DNA of 64,000 nucleotides from RGIG4576 sp964606575 (GTDB lineage Bacteria; Bacteroidota; Bacteroidia; Bacteroidales; Muribaculaceae): positions 19,362 through 83,361 of the forward strand of contig CAZSHA010000002.1 of NCBI GenBank assembly GCA_964606575.1, read 5' to 3'. Numbering within the stretch: the stretch's first letter is position 1; the number at the start of each line of letters is the position of its first letter. The notes under the pieces were generated by a model. The model was given only the letters and a program-made list of their open reading frames with translations. It was not told the origin of the DNA and searched no databases. Shown here piece after piece: positions 40,424 through 49,272 of this stretch. A program made the translations under genes and the position numbers.

Positions 40424-41608
40424 ATGAGGCGAATAAGTTTGTTCTTGATGGCTTTGCTGATGCCTTTTATGGCAACATTAGCGCAAGCTAGGGATTTGAA
40501 AAAATGGGACGAAGGTGCTTTGTCGTGGAACGACTTCCGTGGAGCATCGGTGATGAAAGGTGTGCCGTCGTCTATAAAAGTGGCATTGACCACAACGCCT
40601 CTTGAGGGCGTTTCTGGGAAAAAACTGCAATATAAGATAGTGGCAAATGCAGTAATGGATAGGAATCAGTCGTTTGCTGATTCTTCTGCCCGCACAGAAC
40701 AACGCTTGCGTTATCATCAGTTGCAATTTGACCAGTTGGAACTGTTCCGCCGTCGTTTGCAGAGTGATTTGAATTCAGGGATGAATGGTATAGAGGCTGA
40801 TAATAAGCTGAAATATTATCAAAACTTATATAAAGATCAAATAAACACTATCAAGGAGGAAACAGAAGACGGAAGCAATGAAAATAAGTTGCAGGAATGG
40901 GAATATTATACTCGCAAGGGATTGGAAGCCATAGGGTTGCCTCCTGTACCTGAGTTTGAACCTAGCGATTGGTGTTATGGTGTGTACTTGGGTGTTGGCG
41001 GGGTGTTTCCTAATTCTGAAGTCGACGATTATTTCGCAAGTTGTTTCACCTTTACAGCGGGTCTTACGGGAGGCTATAAGCGTTTGAAACTGAAAGCCGA
41101 CATTGGTTATGGTCAGCCCAAGTTCAACACTCGTAATGTGTTCGGAGTGAAAGATGACAAGGGACGTGACAAACAAGGACCGATGAATGAATATGCTACT
41201 TATATGGGCGTTAGCACAACGTTGGGCTATAGCGTGATTAACACGAAACGTTTTGCTGTAACTCCTCATGTGGGTTTGTACTGGGGTAGCTATAGCTGGA
41301 ATATGGCAAATTTGGAGTATGTATACGATGAAGAATTAGGCAAAGACGTTAGCAAGGTGGCTAGCACGGCAGATGCTAAGCTGAAAGATTTCAGTTGGAT
41401 GGCAGGTGTCGACTTTGATGTGAGGATTCACAAATACGTGTCAAGTACTCCATTTTTCTTGACAGGACAGCGTGAACAGTTGTCGTCTTCCATAAGGATA
41501 ACACCTTATGTGGCACGTGTAGCATTCAATGAAATAGGAGCTAAGGGGTATCACGTTGGCATCACGGTATCCTATGCAGGTATCGCCCGTTCTCTCAAGA
41601 TGAAATAA
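40424..41608 (+). CDS. secreted outer-membrane beta-barrel-like protein
   Basis: About 394 residues with a signal peptide (MRRISLFLMALLMPFMATLAQA); in-frame GTG 40415 and ATG 40418 are alternative starts. The first half (25-165) has WDEGALSWNDFRG and a helical charged section (QLQFDQLELFRRRLQSDLN). The second half (185-394) has alternating aromatic strands and glycine (CYGVYLGVGGVFPN, LGYSVINTKRFAVTPHVGLY, AKGYHVGITVSYAGIA), like a small outer-membrane barrel. WDEGALSWNDFRG occurs in Bacteroidetes proteins of unknown function. A strong terminator follows. Confidence 0.65.
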   Translation: MRRISLFLMALLMPFMATLAQARDLKKWDEGALSWNDFRGASVMKGVPSSIKVALTTTPLEGVSGKKLQYKIVANAVMDRNQSFADSSARTEQRLRYHQLQFDQLELFRRRLQSDLNSGMNGIEADNKLKYYQNLYKDQINTIKEETEDGSNENKLQEWEYYTRKGLEAIGLPPVPEFEPSDWCYGVYLGVGGVFPNSEVDDYFASCFTFTAGLTGGYKRLKLKADIGYGQPKFNTRNVFGVKDDKGRDKQGPMNEYATYMGVSTTLGYSVINTKRFAVTPHVGLYWGSYSWNMANLEYVYDEELGKDVSKVASTADAKLKDFSWMAGVDFDVRIHKYVSSTPFFLTGQREQLSSSIRITPYVARVAFNEIGAKGYHVGITVSYAGIARSLKMK

Positions 41609-41624
41609 GAAATAAATAATATTT

Positions 41625-41672
41625 AATCCCCCTTAGGTTTGTTAATGATATAGCCTTTGGGGGATTTTTTTG
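41625..41672 (+). terminator. terminator after the outer-membrane protein gene
   Basis: AATCCCCC (41625-41632) pairs with GGGGGATT (41659-41666), extended by TTAGG/CCTTT, followed by a run of T. Confidence 0.8.
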
Positions 41673-41700
41673 TGTGAACGAGCGATTTTTAGTAATTTTG
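41669..41700 (+). promoter_or_regulatory. promoter of the acyltransferase-sigma-54 activator-lptE-secG operon
   Basis: TTTG at 41669-41672, 20-base spacer, TAATTTTG at 41693-41700, 60 bases before the acyltransferase start. It overlaps the T-run of the preceding terminator. Confidence 0.65.
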
Positions 41701-41759
41701 TAGCCAAGCATGTAACTTGCGTTAAATGTGCATGCTAATAAAGTGAAACACTACAAAAG

Positions 41760-42590
41760 ATGGAAGATAATATAATAAAACCTAAAGTTCTCGATTATGA
41801 CGATATATGCAAACTAGCTCCTTTTTTCAATGGGAAAGAGAAGTTGGTTAATTTCTTGTTCAAGATGTTGAAAGTGGACAAAGTGAACAAGCTGCATGAA
41901 GACAACTATAAAACACCTGGAGCTCCATTCACTAAGGGCTTGTTGAAAGATTTGGGTATTACGGTGGTGATTGAGAATAAGGAAATTTTGGATAAATTGC
42001 CTGAAGGCTCGTTTATAACGGTGTCTAATCATCCATTCGGAGCTTTGGACGGAATCATGTTGATAAGTATTTTAGCATCAATCCGCTCCGATTTCAAGGT
42101 TATGGTGAATTTGATACTGAATTACATAACGGCGATGCGTGAGAATTTCATTGCTGTAGACCCTGTAGCAACTAATGACCCTGCGAAGAAGGCTGTTACT
42201 ATGAGAGGAATTCGTGAGGCGATGATGCATGTGAAAAATGGACATCCGCTAGGATTCTTTCCTGCTGGTTCTGTGGCGAAGATAAACGGAAAATTAAAGA
42301 TTGACGACCGAGATTGGCAGCCGTCGATCATACGCCTTATACAGCAACTTAAAGTGCCTGTGATACCTATATATTTTCATGGGTATAATTCGATGTTGTC
42401 GTATGTTATGGGTAGGATATGCTGGCCTTTACGCTCGTTGATGTTGCCGTCGGAGGTGTTTAAGAAGAAAGGAAAGACTTTAAGGGTGACAATTGGCAAT
42501 CCTATAAGTGTGGAAGAACAATCCCAGTACAAGACGGTGGAAGAACTTACAAAGTTCTTGAAAGATACAACTTTCTCATTGAAGAAATAA
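41760..42590 (+). CDS. PlsC-like lysophospholipid acyltransferase
   Basis: 276 residues, membrane-associated. The acyltransferase motif I is SNHPFGALDGIML (His about 91, Asp about 97), the NHPxGxxDG form common in Bacteroidetes enzymes and in the glycine-lipid/ornithine-lipid O-acyltransferases. Motif III is GFFPAGSVAKI (about 161). The family transfers acyl chains to lysolipid or aminolipid hydroxyls; which one here is unknown. The sigma-54 activator begins 4 bases after the stop, so the two are cotranscribed. Confidence 0.82.
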   Translation: MEDNIIKPKVLDYDDICKLAPFFNGKEKLVNFLFKMLKVDKVNKLHEDNYKTPGAPFTKGLLKDLGITVVIENKEILDKLPEGSFITVSNHPFGALDGIMLISILASIRSDFKVMVNLILNYITAMRENFIAVDPVATNDPAKKAVTMRGIREAMMHVKNGHPLGFFPAGSVAKINGKLKIDDRDWQPSIIRLIQQLKVPVIPIYFHGYNSMLSYVMGRICWPLRSLMLPSEVFKKKGKTLRVTIGNPISVEEQSQYKTVEELTKFLKDTTFSLKK

Positions 42591-42594
42591 TATA

Positions 42595-43887
42595 ATGATA
42601 GACGAGATTTCTCCTGACATATTAAAAGCTAAACAGAGGTATTCTATAATAGGAAACGCGTCGGCGCTAGTGAATGCCGTGGGCAGGGCTATACAGGTAG
42701 CTCCTATTGACTTGTCGGTGCTGATTATAGGTGAGAGCGGCTCGGGGAAAGAGTTTTTCCCCAACATTATACATGACTATAGCGCGCGCAAGCATAGTAG
42801 GTATATAGCCGTGAATTGCGGGGCTATTCCAGAAGGTACGATAGATTCTGAGTTGTTTGGTCATGAGAAGGGTGCGTTCACAGGTGCAATATCTTCCCGT
42901 AAGGGATATTTTGAGGAAGCCGATGGCGGTACAATATTCCTTGATGAGGTGGCAGAACTTCCGCTTACTACCCAAGCTCGCTTATTGCGTGTGCTTGAGA
43001 GCGGGGAATATATAAAGGTAGGCTCGTCGACGGTACAAAAGACCAATATACGTGTTGTTGCGGCGACAAATAAAGATATGCTGCAGGCAGTAAAAGATGG
43101 TAAATTCCGTGAGGACTTGTATTATCGTTTGTCGACTATACTTATACAAGTGCCGCCTTTACGCTCACGTGGAAATGACATTCTGTTGCTTGCGAGGAAG
43201 TTTGCTGGTGATTTTGCCGAGAAATATAGGATGCCTAACATAAGATTGCTTGATGATGCTAAAAACGTGCTGTTGAGCTATCGTTGGCCTGGAAATGTTC
43301 GTCAGCTTAAAAATGTGATTGAGCAGTTGTCGCTTTTTGAGGCTGGAAATTCTATAGATGGCGAGCAGATTAAAAAGTATCTGCCGCAGTATAGCACCGA
43401 ATATAAGCCAGCTGTAGCATCGGCTTCATCGTTCAATTACAATCAGGAGCGCGAATTGTTGTTCAAGATGTTGTTCAAGATGCAGAATGACATAGATGAA
43501 TTGCGTAGCCAGCTAGAGCAAGGGCGTCATGTGGCAGAAACTCGTCATATTGATTCTGGCTCTCGTGAAATGCCTGTGCATCGGTCGCATTCGCTCATGC
43601 GTTATCCTTCGTTTGAGAAGCAGCCAGTGACCAAAGAAGTTGAATATCGTGAGGTTATTGTGGATGACAAGGACGATGGATCTATAGTATCGCAACCGCA
43701 TCANNNNNNNNNNCAAGAGGGTGTGCTGTTGAGTGATGTTAACAAGATGACGCTTGAAGACACGGAGAGGGAAACGATACGCCGTTCGCTTGAGCGTAAT
43801 GGAGGGAAACGCCGTCGCACAGCCGAAGAGTTAAATATTTCAGAACGCACGCTTTATCGTAAGATAAAGGAGTATGGTTTGGATTGA
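42595..43887 (+). CDS. sigma-54-dependent Fis-family transcriptional activator (contains a 10-N gap)
   Basis: About 430 residues. AAA+ domain: Walker A GESGSGKEFF (about 43-52), GAFTGA loop that touches sigma-54 (about 99-104), Walker B GGTIFLDEVAEL (about 118), and arginine-finger region FREDLYYRLS. The C-terminal Fis-type helix-turn-helix is RRRTAEELNISERTLYRKI. There is no N-terminal receiver domain; activity may be controlled by a partner. A linker with a coiled coil separates AAA+ and HTH, and the N gap falls there; the frame reads through if the gap truly has 10 bases. Likely activates its own targets from -24/-12 promoters; none was identified nearby. Confidence 0.9.
   Translation: MIDEISPDILKAKQRYSIIGNASALVNAVGRAIQVAPIDLSVLIIGESGSGKEFFPNIIHDYSARKHSRYIAVNCGAIPEGTIDSELFGHEKGAFTGAISSRKGYFEEADGGTIFLDEVAELPLTTQARLLRVLESGEYIKVGSSTVQKTNIRVVAATNKDMLQAVKDGKFREDLYYRLSTILIQVPPLRSRGNDILLLARKFAGDFAEKYRMPNIRLLDDAKNVLLSYRWPGNVRQLKNVIEQLSLFEAGNSIDGEQIKKYLPQYSTEYKPAVASASSFNYNQERELLFKMLFKMQNDIDELRSQLEQGRHVAETRHIDSGSREMPVHRSHSLMRYPSFEKQPVTKEVEYREVIVDDKDDGSIVSQPHXXXXQEGVLLSDVNKMTLEDTERETIRRSLERNGGKRRRTAEELNISERTLYRKIKEYGLD
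43704..43713. other. assembly gap of 10 N
   Basis: Ten unresolved bases inside the sigma-54 activator linker. A round 10 suggests a scaffold placeholder, so the true length and possibly a repeat are unknown. Confidence 0.98.
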
Positions 43888-43911
43888 TACAATATAAATT
43901 AAGGAATCGTC

Positions 43912-44424
43912 ATGGTAAAACGTATAATATTCTCGTTGGTGTCGCTTGTGCTTGTCTTTCAGTCTTGTAGCGTGAGCTATAAGTTCAATGGGGCAGCGTT
44001 GGATTATGATATTTATAAGACTATTGCCATATCGCAATTCCCTATACGTGCGGCACTGGTTTATCCACCGTTGCAACAAACCTTCGAGAACCAAATAAAT
44101 GATATGATAACACGCCAGACGCGTTTACGTGTGGTGGATTCAAATAACACTGATTTACGGTTGGAAGGAGAAATAACAGGGTATAGCCTAAGTCCCCAAG
44201 CTGTAAACGAGGATGCTTATGCTTCTAAAACACGTCTTACTATAACGGTGCGTGTGAAGTATATTAATAACAAGCAAGAAGGTCAAGACGTGGATCAGAC
44301 ATTCTCTGCATATAGGGATTTTTCAAGCGATGAGATGCTCACCGACGTGCAAGACGAATTGTGTACGCAGATAAGCAAAGAGCTTGCCGACCTTATATTT
44401 AATGCAACGATAGGTAATTGGTAA
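43912..44424 (+). CDS. lptE: LptE-like LPS-assembly lipoprotein
   Basis: 170 residues. Lipobox SLVLVFQSC with lipid Cys about 19, followed by SVSYKFNGAALDYDIYKTIAI and RAALVYPPLQQTFENQINDMITRQTRLRVVD (split): these are typical of the Bacteroidetes LptE family, the outer-membrane lipoprotein that plugs LptD and helps insert LPS. Size is normal. It lies 24 bases after the sigma-54 activator and 19 before the next gene, in the same order (activator, lptE, TPR-like, secG) as I know from other Bacteroidales. Confidence 0.8.
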   Translation: MVKRIIFSLVSLVLVFQSCSVSYKFNGAALDYDIYKTIAISQFPIRAALVYPPLQQTFENQINDMITRQTRLRVVDSNNTDLRLEGEITGYSLSPQAVNEDAYASKTRLTITVRVKYINNKQEGQDVDQTFSAYRDFSSDEMLTDVQDELCTQISKELADLIFNATIGNW

Positions 44425-44443
44425 CACAGTTAAAAATAATATT

Positions 44444-45211
44444 ATGAATAGCTTGCAGGATTTGTTAGAAGACTCGTCTAAAGCTGTTACTAGAGAATGG
44501 CTTGATGAAGTGTGGAGTAAATATCCTTATTTTACGCTTCCTGCGCTTTTGTATCTGCATAGGAACAAGGATAAGGGAGGCTTAGATGATGGCATATTGC
44601 GAAAACTTGCAATATCTTCGCCTGACCGCAAGGCATTATATGACCTGCTTGGGGAGAATGCAGAGCGATTCGCATCGTTCTATCCGCCAGAGAAGAAACG
44701 AGAACCGATAGATACAGATACCACATTGGATACGTTCCTTGAGAATTATGGTAATGTTGACGATAAGGAACTGGAAATATTGAACCAGATGATTTTCAAT
44801 CCAGTGCCTGATTATGCTCAAATGCTAGCCGCAGAAGAGGAGCGTAGCAAACCTGGTGTAGAAGAACTGACACCCGATGCGGGTGTGGGTCGTGATGACT
44901 TGCTCATCAACCAGTTCATTTCTAAATCGAAGGAAAAGCCAAGCTATTTCCCAACCCAAGAAGCTCCGTCGGCAGTTCAAGTCGAGCCTAATGTAGCAGA
45001 GGAACCAGTAGATGCTCCCATAGCGACCGATGACACAATGTTGAGTGAAAGTTTGGCTAGAATCTACATAAAACAACGTAAATATTCTAAGGCTCTTGAA
45101 ATTATTAAAACTATAAGTTTGAAATTTCCAGAAAAAAGTATTTACTTTGCAGACCAAATTCGTTTCTTGCAGAAACTAATAAAAACAGAAACTATAAAAA
45201 ACAATAAATAA
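44444..45211 (+). CDS. helical-repeat (TPR-like) protein between lptE and secG
   Basis: 255 residues, cytoplasmic. N-terminal helical section (MNSLQDLLEDSSKAVTREWLD), a charged, Pro/Glu-rich middle (100-190), and a single tetratricopeptide-like pair near the C terminus (SLARIYIKQRKYSKALEIIK, about 206-226). Conserved in Bacteroidetes at this place; function unknown. It lies 2 bases before secG. Confidence 0.65.
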   Translation: MNSLQDLLEDSSKAVTREWLDEVWSKYPYFTLPALLYLHRNKDKGGLDDGILRKLAISSPDRKALYDLLGENAERFASFYPPEKKREPIDTDTTLDTFLENYGNVDDKELEILNQMIFNPVPDYAQMLAAEEERSKPGVEELTPDAGVGRDDLLINQFISKSKEKPSYFPTQEAPSAVQVEPNVAEEPVDAPIATDDTMLSESLARIYIKQRKYSKALEIIKTISLKFPEKSIYFADQIRFLQKLIKTETIKNNK

Positions 45212-45213
45212 TC

Positions 45214-45573
45214 ATGTACATTTTTTTAAGTATCTTAATTTTACTAGCATCATTATTGTTGATTGGTGTAGTACTTATACAAAAATCTAAAGGTGGAGGT
45301 CTTGCCTCTAATTTTTCTAGCGCAAACCAGGTGATGGGTGTTCGCAAGTCGACTGATTTCATTGAGAAAGCAACTTGGTCGCTAGCTGCATTTATATGTG
45401 TTTGCAGTATTGTTTCTGCATTTTTCGTGCCTAATACATTGGTACAAGGCAGCCGTATAGTGCAACAACCTGTACAACAAGAGCAAAGCACTCCTTTCGC
45501 AACAGAGAAAGCAGCTCCTGCAGCACAAGCTGAGGCTCCTGCTACAACTGATGCTCAAGGACAAGCAAACTAA
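45214..45573 (+). CDS. secG: preprotein translocase subunit SecG
   Basis: 119 residues, two spans (about 2-22 and 52-72), with the SecG signature VVLIQKSKGGGLASNFSSANQVMG (split) between them. An Ala/Gln-rich C-terminal tail (80-119) is typical in Bacteroidetes. It supports SecYE-mediated export. Start MYIFLSILILLASLLLIGV. Confidence 0.95.
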   Translation: MYIFLSILILLASLLLIGVVLIQKSKGGGLASNFSSANQVMGVRKSTDFIEKATWSLAAFICVCSIVSAFFVPNTLVQGSRIVQQPVQQEQSTPFATEKAAPAAQAEAPATTDAQGQAN

Positions 45574-45673
45574 TTGTAGCGGATAAAATCCAAATATACA
45601 GCGGCGGTACAAGAATGAGAATGTTGTGCGGTCGCTTTTGTCGTATGTGTATGTAACATAAGAATCAAATACT

Positions 45674-46882
45674 ATGGAGTCGATAAGTGAGATTTTTAGG
45701 ATAGGGACAGGTCCTTCTAGTAGCCACACGATGGGTCCTAGAAAAGCCGCGCAATGTTTCTTGGATGCTAATCCAGATGCAGTGCGTTTTGAGGTTGATT
45801 TGTACGGTTCGTTGGCTGCTACAGGTAAAGGACACTTAACCGATAAGGCTATAGAAGATGTGTTGATGCCTGCGGGTGGAGTGAAAATCAACTGGCTAGC
45901 CGATGTGTTCTTGCCATTTCATCCTAATGGGATAAAGTTCGTTGCTTATAATCAGGAAAACGAAGTCGTTAATGAACGTACGGTATATTCCGTTGGCGGT
46001 GGTAAGATTGTATGGGACGATGAAATAGGAGATGCCGAGAGCGAGGGTAAGAAAAGCGTATACTCGATGAAACGTTTGTCCGATATTCTTGCATGGTGTG
46101 AAAAAACGGGCAAGAGCTATTGGGAATATGTCGACGAGTGTGAGGGCTCTTATATATGGGATTATTTGCATGACGTGTGGGAGGTTATGAAAAATGCCGT
46201 TAAACGTGGCTTAGAGGCTGAAGGGGTATTGCCTGGAGGTCTAGGGGTGCGTCGTAAGGCAGTAAGCTACTATATGAAGTCAAGCGGCTATTCAAATAGC
46301 CTGAAAAGCCGAGGGTTGGTCTACTCTTATGCTCTTGCTGTATCAGAAGAGAATGCGTCGGGCGGTCTTATAGTAACTGCTCCTACTTGCGGTTCATGTG
46401 GCGTGTTACCTGCTGTTTTGTACCATTTGTACCAAACTCGTGATTTCTCGGAGAAACGCATATTGCGGGCTTTAGCCACAGCTGGCATTTTTGGCAATGT
46501 GGTTAAAACGAATGCTTCAATTTCAGGGGCTGAGGTGGGATGTCAAGGCGAAGTGGGTGTTGCTTGTGCTATGGCTGCCGCTGCGGCCTGCCAATTGTTT
46601 GGAGGATCTCCTGCTCAGATTGAGTATGCTGCTGAAATGGGGCTTGAGCATCACTTAGGATTGACATGCGACCCAGTGTGTGGACTTGTTCAGATTCCGT
46701 GTATCGAGCGTAACGCTTATGCTGCTGCGCGAGCTTTAGACTCCAATTTGTATGCGGCATTCTCCGACGGAACGCATAGCGTAAGTTTCGACCGTGTTGT
46801 TGAGGTTATGAAGCAGACGGGACATGACTTGCCTAGCGTTTACAAAGAAACATCCCAAGGCGGTCTAGCTGTTATCGATTGA
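45674..46882 (+). CDS. sdaA: L-serine dehydratase (single-chain, Fe-S)
   Basis: 402 residues. Deaminates L-serine to pyruvate and ammonia with a [4Fe-4S] cluster. The N-terminal beta domain starts MESISEIFRIGTGPSSSHTMGPR; cluster cysteines are likely among CGSCGVLP, CDPVCGLVQIPCIERN (about 330-347). Domain order beta then alpha in one chain, as in the SdaA/SdaB type. A clear terminator follows. Confidence 0.95.
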   Translation: MESISEIFRIGTGPSSSHTMGPRKAAQCFLDANPDAVRFEVDLYGSLAATGKGHLTDKAIEDVLMPAGGVKINWLADVFLPFHPNGIKFVAYNQENEVVNERTVYSVGGGKIVWDDEIGDAESEGKKSVYSMKRLSDILAWCEKTGKSYWEYVDECEGSYIWDYLHDVWEVMKNAVKRGLEAEGVLPGGLGVRRKAVSYYMKSSGYSNSLKSRGLVYSYALAVSEENASGGLIVTAPTCGSCGVLPAVLYHLYQTRDFSEKRILRALATAGIFGNVVKTNASISGAEVGCQGEVGVACAMAAAAACQLFGGSPAQIEYAAEMGLEHHLGLTCDPVCGLVQIPCIERNAYAAARALDSNLYAAFSDGTHSVSFDRVVEVMKQTGHDLPSVYKETSQGGLAVID

Positions 46883-46908
46883 TAGGACACAAAAAGATTA
46901 AATAAAAA

Positions 46909-46947
46909 GCGATGTGCTGTGTTATGCGGCACATCGCTGTGTTTTTT
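46909..46947 (+). terminator. terminator of sdaA
   Basis: GCGATGTGC (46909-46917) pairs perfectly with GCACATCGC (46929-46937), followed within 5 bases by T6. The remaining sequence to 47199 (about 250 bases) is AT-rich with no gene that I can support. Confidence 0.9.
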
Positions 46948-47199
46948 ACTTGATATTAAATCAACTACAAACTTATAAGATAGGTATTTTACAATGTACA
47001 CACGGAATTTTCTTTGTTGATATATAAAAATTGTAGATTTCGTGCGTGTGTATGTGATTTATAATAATAAATATGTGTTATACTTCACAAAGATAAGAAT
47101 AAAAATAACGCATATACAAATAAATCTGTATAAATTTTAATCTATTTAAGTATATTAAGCGATAAATTGTTATAAAAATACGAAATATAACCAATCGTT

Positions 47200-47667
47200 T
47201 TATTCAAATAGGTTTCGTCCTTCAAAAGTGGAAAGGCGTTCTTTCCATTCGCTGGATATTGGGGCTGAGATTCCTTGTTTTACGTCAAATCCCACCATAA
47301 TAACCTCGCATTGGCATTTTACTTCGCCTGTGTCTTTGTTAATAAGTTGCTGTAGCAACTTTACGCTTCGGTCGTGAACGTAGGTGGTTTGTGTCTGTAC
47401 TGCAATCTGTTCATTGAAATAAATAGGGGCTAGGTAGTTGCAATTTACGTTTGCTACTACGATATTAGCAGTACGCCAGTCTACGGGTCCATTGTTGGCA
47501 GCGGTGAAATATCGGGCTTTGCCTAAATCGAAAAATTCCATGTAAACGGCATTATTCACGTGTCCAAGAGAATCAATGTCGTTGAAGCGTATTTGCACGT
47601 CTAGTGTGTGCTTGAATGGGGCTTCGGGTTCTATATAAAAAGGGTTTTTGTTTTTATTATTTTCCAT
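47200..47667 (-). CDS. acyl-CoA thioesterase (hot-dog fold, YbgC/FatA-like)
   Basis: 155 residues, one hot-dog domain: VQIRFNDIDSLGHVNNAVYMEFFDLGKARYF (split), with the catalytic Asp in RFNDIDSLGHVNN (about 28-40) as in 4-hydroxybenzoyl-CoA thioesterase/YbgC. Hydrolyses acyl thioesters; chain preference unknown. It follows the DUF721 gene by about 43 bases on the same strand and may belong to the recF operon. Confidence 0.85.
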   Translation of the reverse strand: MENNKNKNPFYIEPEAPFKHTLDVQIRFNDIDSLGHVNNAVYMEFFDLGKARYFTAANNGPVDWRTANIVVANVNCNYLAPIYFNEQIAVQTQTTYVHDRSVKLLQQLINKDTGEVKCQCEVIMVGFDVKQGISAPISSEWKERLSTFEGRNLFE

Positions 47668-47710
47668 ATATGTTGAATATGATCAGGTGTAATAGTTGTA
47701 GATGCTTGTT

Positions 47711-48001
47711 TTATCTGAAAACAATGTCCTTAATGACTTCTTTGCCAGCCGCCTCATTTAATCTTTTAACCAAGAGGGAACGGCTGAGCATAAGCTCATT
47801 GCGCAGAGGCGCGGATGAAATTTGCACGTATAAACATTCGTTTTTTACGAATCGGTTCACCGTATAACGGTTTAATCCATGACCTACGACATCAGCCCAA
47901 AGATCTGCAACCCTAAGTTCATCTAGTTTTGTATCGAGATTTTCAGATTTGAGATAACGTTGAATTATCTCGCCTACGGTTTCGGCGTTAGAATGTTTCA
48001 T
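47711..48001 (-). CDS. DUF721 (DciA-like) protein
   Basis: 96 residues: MKHSNAETVGEIIQRYLKSE and LRVADLWADVVGHGLNRYTVNRFVKNECLYVQISSAPLRNELMLSRS (read in parts) match DUF721/DciA, the family that in many bacteria loads the replicative helicase. Its start overlaps the recF stop by 4 bases (ATGA), so they are translationally coupled, which fits a role at replication. Confidence 0.85.
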   Translation of the reverse strand: MKHSNAETVGEIIQRYLKSENLDTKLDELRVADLWADVVGHGLNRYTVNRFVKNECLYVQISSAPLRNELMLSRSLLVKRLNEAAGKEVIKDIVFR

Positions 48002-49119
48002 GCTTTTTCCTCCTTGTCGCTGGAATCAGCTTCTTTAACATTGCCTTGTGATACCGAGAAAATACGGTAGTCGCTTCCAGCCCGCTTTATAATCTCGTCT
48101 AGGTGAGTACGGTTGGTGTCGGTGATGAAAATCTGTCCGAACTTATCGCTATTGCTCACCACAGAAATGATATTTTCAACTCGTCTTGCATCCAGTTTGT
48201 CAAAAATATCATCGAGAAGCAGTATTGGGGTGATTTTGCTGGCTAATTTCAAGAAATCGTATTGTGCTAAGCGTAAAGCTATTGTGTAGGTTTTGCATTG
48301 CCCTTGCGAGCCTGTCTTACGCATAGAATGTTCTTCTAGCATGAGTTCGATGTCGTCACGGTGTATGCCACGTGTTGTATATCCGATTATTATGTCACGC
48401 TCACGGTTGGTTGCAAGCAGTTCACGCATCCCAGTTTCATTGAGGTGGCTTTTGTATGATAGTTTTACTGCTTCAGCACTTCCTGAAATCGCTCTGTAGT
48501 ATTCCATGAAAATTGGAGAGAAGTCTTGTACCCATTTAAGTCGGCATTTGTGGATGTATTCTGCGTCTTGGCACATTTGTTCCTCAACCGTTTCATATAA
48601 AATGGGGTCACGGTAGCCTTGCCTTATCATTGCGTTGCGGTTTTCAACCGCTTTCCCATATTTTATCAACGCTGCAAGATATTCGGCATCGCTTTGCGAT
48701 ATTATCAAGTCCATTAATCGCCTGCGTTCTTCTCCTGCGCCTCTTATGAGTTCCCAGTCCATAGGTGAAACCATTACTACAGGCAATAGACCTATGTGTT
48801 GGCTAAGTTTCTTGTATTCTTTGCCATTACGCTTTAGGGTTTTACGTTTGCCTCGCTGTAGCGATAAGGCTATTTCTTCGGGTTCTTCCCTGCGGGTGTA
48901 ATTACCTTTCAGCATCATGAAATCGGCATCGTGGTTCACAACCATCGCATCGCCTTGGTTCACATAGCTTTTGCTGAAACTTAAATAGTAGATAGCATCG
49001 AGTACGTTGGTTTTACCCATACCGTTATTGCCGGTAAGGCAGTTGACTTTAGGAGAAAACTGCAAACAAGCCTCCTCTATATTCTTGAAGTTGAGTATGG
49101 ATATACTATTCAGAATCAT
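47998..49119 (-). CDS. recF: DNA replication and repair protein RecF
   Basis: 373 residues, ABC/SMC-like ATPase that helps load RecA at gaps. Walker A GNNGMGKTNVLDAI (about 30-43), signature GSQGQCKTYTIALRLAQ (about 280-296) and Walker B PILLLDDIFDKLD (about 305-317) are intact. The start MILNSISILNFKNIEEACLQF matches the family. A perfect promoter lies so close (49124-49154) that the mRNA probably starts at or within a base or two of the ATG. Confidence 0.95.
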   Translation of the reverse strand: MILNSISILNFKNIEEACLQFSPKVNCLTGNNGMGKTNVLDAIYYLSFSKSYVNQGDAMVVNHDADFMMLKGNYTRREEPEEIALSLQRGKRKTLKRNGKEYKKLSQHIGLLPVVMVSPMDWELIRGAGEERRRLMDLIISQSDAEYLAALIKYGKAVENRNAMIRQGYRDPILYETVEEQMCQDAEYIHKCRLKWVQDFSPIFMEYYRAISGSAEAVKLSYKSHLNETGMRELLATNRERDIIIGYTTRGIHRDDIELMLEEHSMRKTGSQGQCKTYTIALRLAQYDFLKLASKITPILLLDDIFDKLDARRVENIISVVSNSDKFGQIFITDTNRTHLDEIIKRAGSDYRIFSVSQGNVKEADSSDKEEKA

Positions 49120-49123
49120 ATTG

Positions 49124-49154
49124 CAAAGATAGCCCTTTTCTCGCTTCGTGCAAA
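49124..49154 (-). promoter_or_regulatory. promoter of recF
   Basis: Minus strand: TTTG (complement of 49151-49154), exact 19-base spacer, TATCTTTG (complement of 49124-49131). The box ends only 4 bases before the recF ATG (49119), implying a leaderless transcript. Confidence 0.75.
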
Positions 49155-49206
49155 GAAATTTTCTTACGGTGGTGTGCGTCGGTGTTTTACAACATTAAAG
49201 ACGGGC

Positions 49207-49237
49207 TTTATTTATTGCGGAGAATTAGTTATCTTTG
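49207..49237 (+). promoter_or_regulatory. promoter of the KpsF-PfkB-TPR operon
   Basis: TTTA at 49207-49210 (TTTG variant), 19-base spacer, TATCTTTG at 49230-49237, 36 bases upstream of the KpsF start. Divergent from the recF promoter with about 50 bases between -33 elements. Confidence 0.55.
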
Positions 49238-49272
49238 TGGTGCTAAATAACGCAAACATTTAATTAATAGTT

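Noticed and set aside
47088..47095. CAAAGATA box (minus-strand TATCTTTG) as a promoter reading towards sdaA
   Set aside because: No minus-strand gene follows and no -33 element was found; likely chance in AT-rich DNA.
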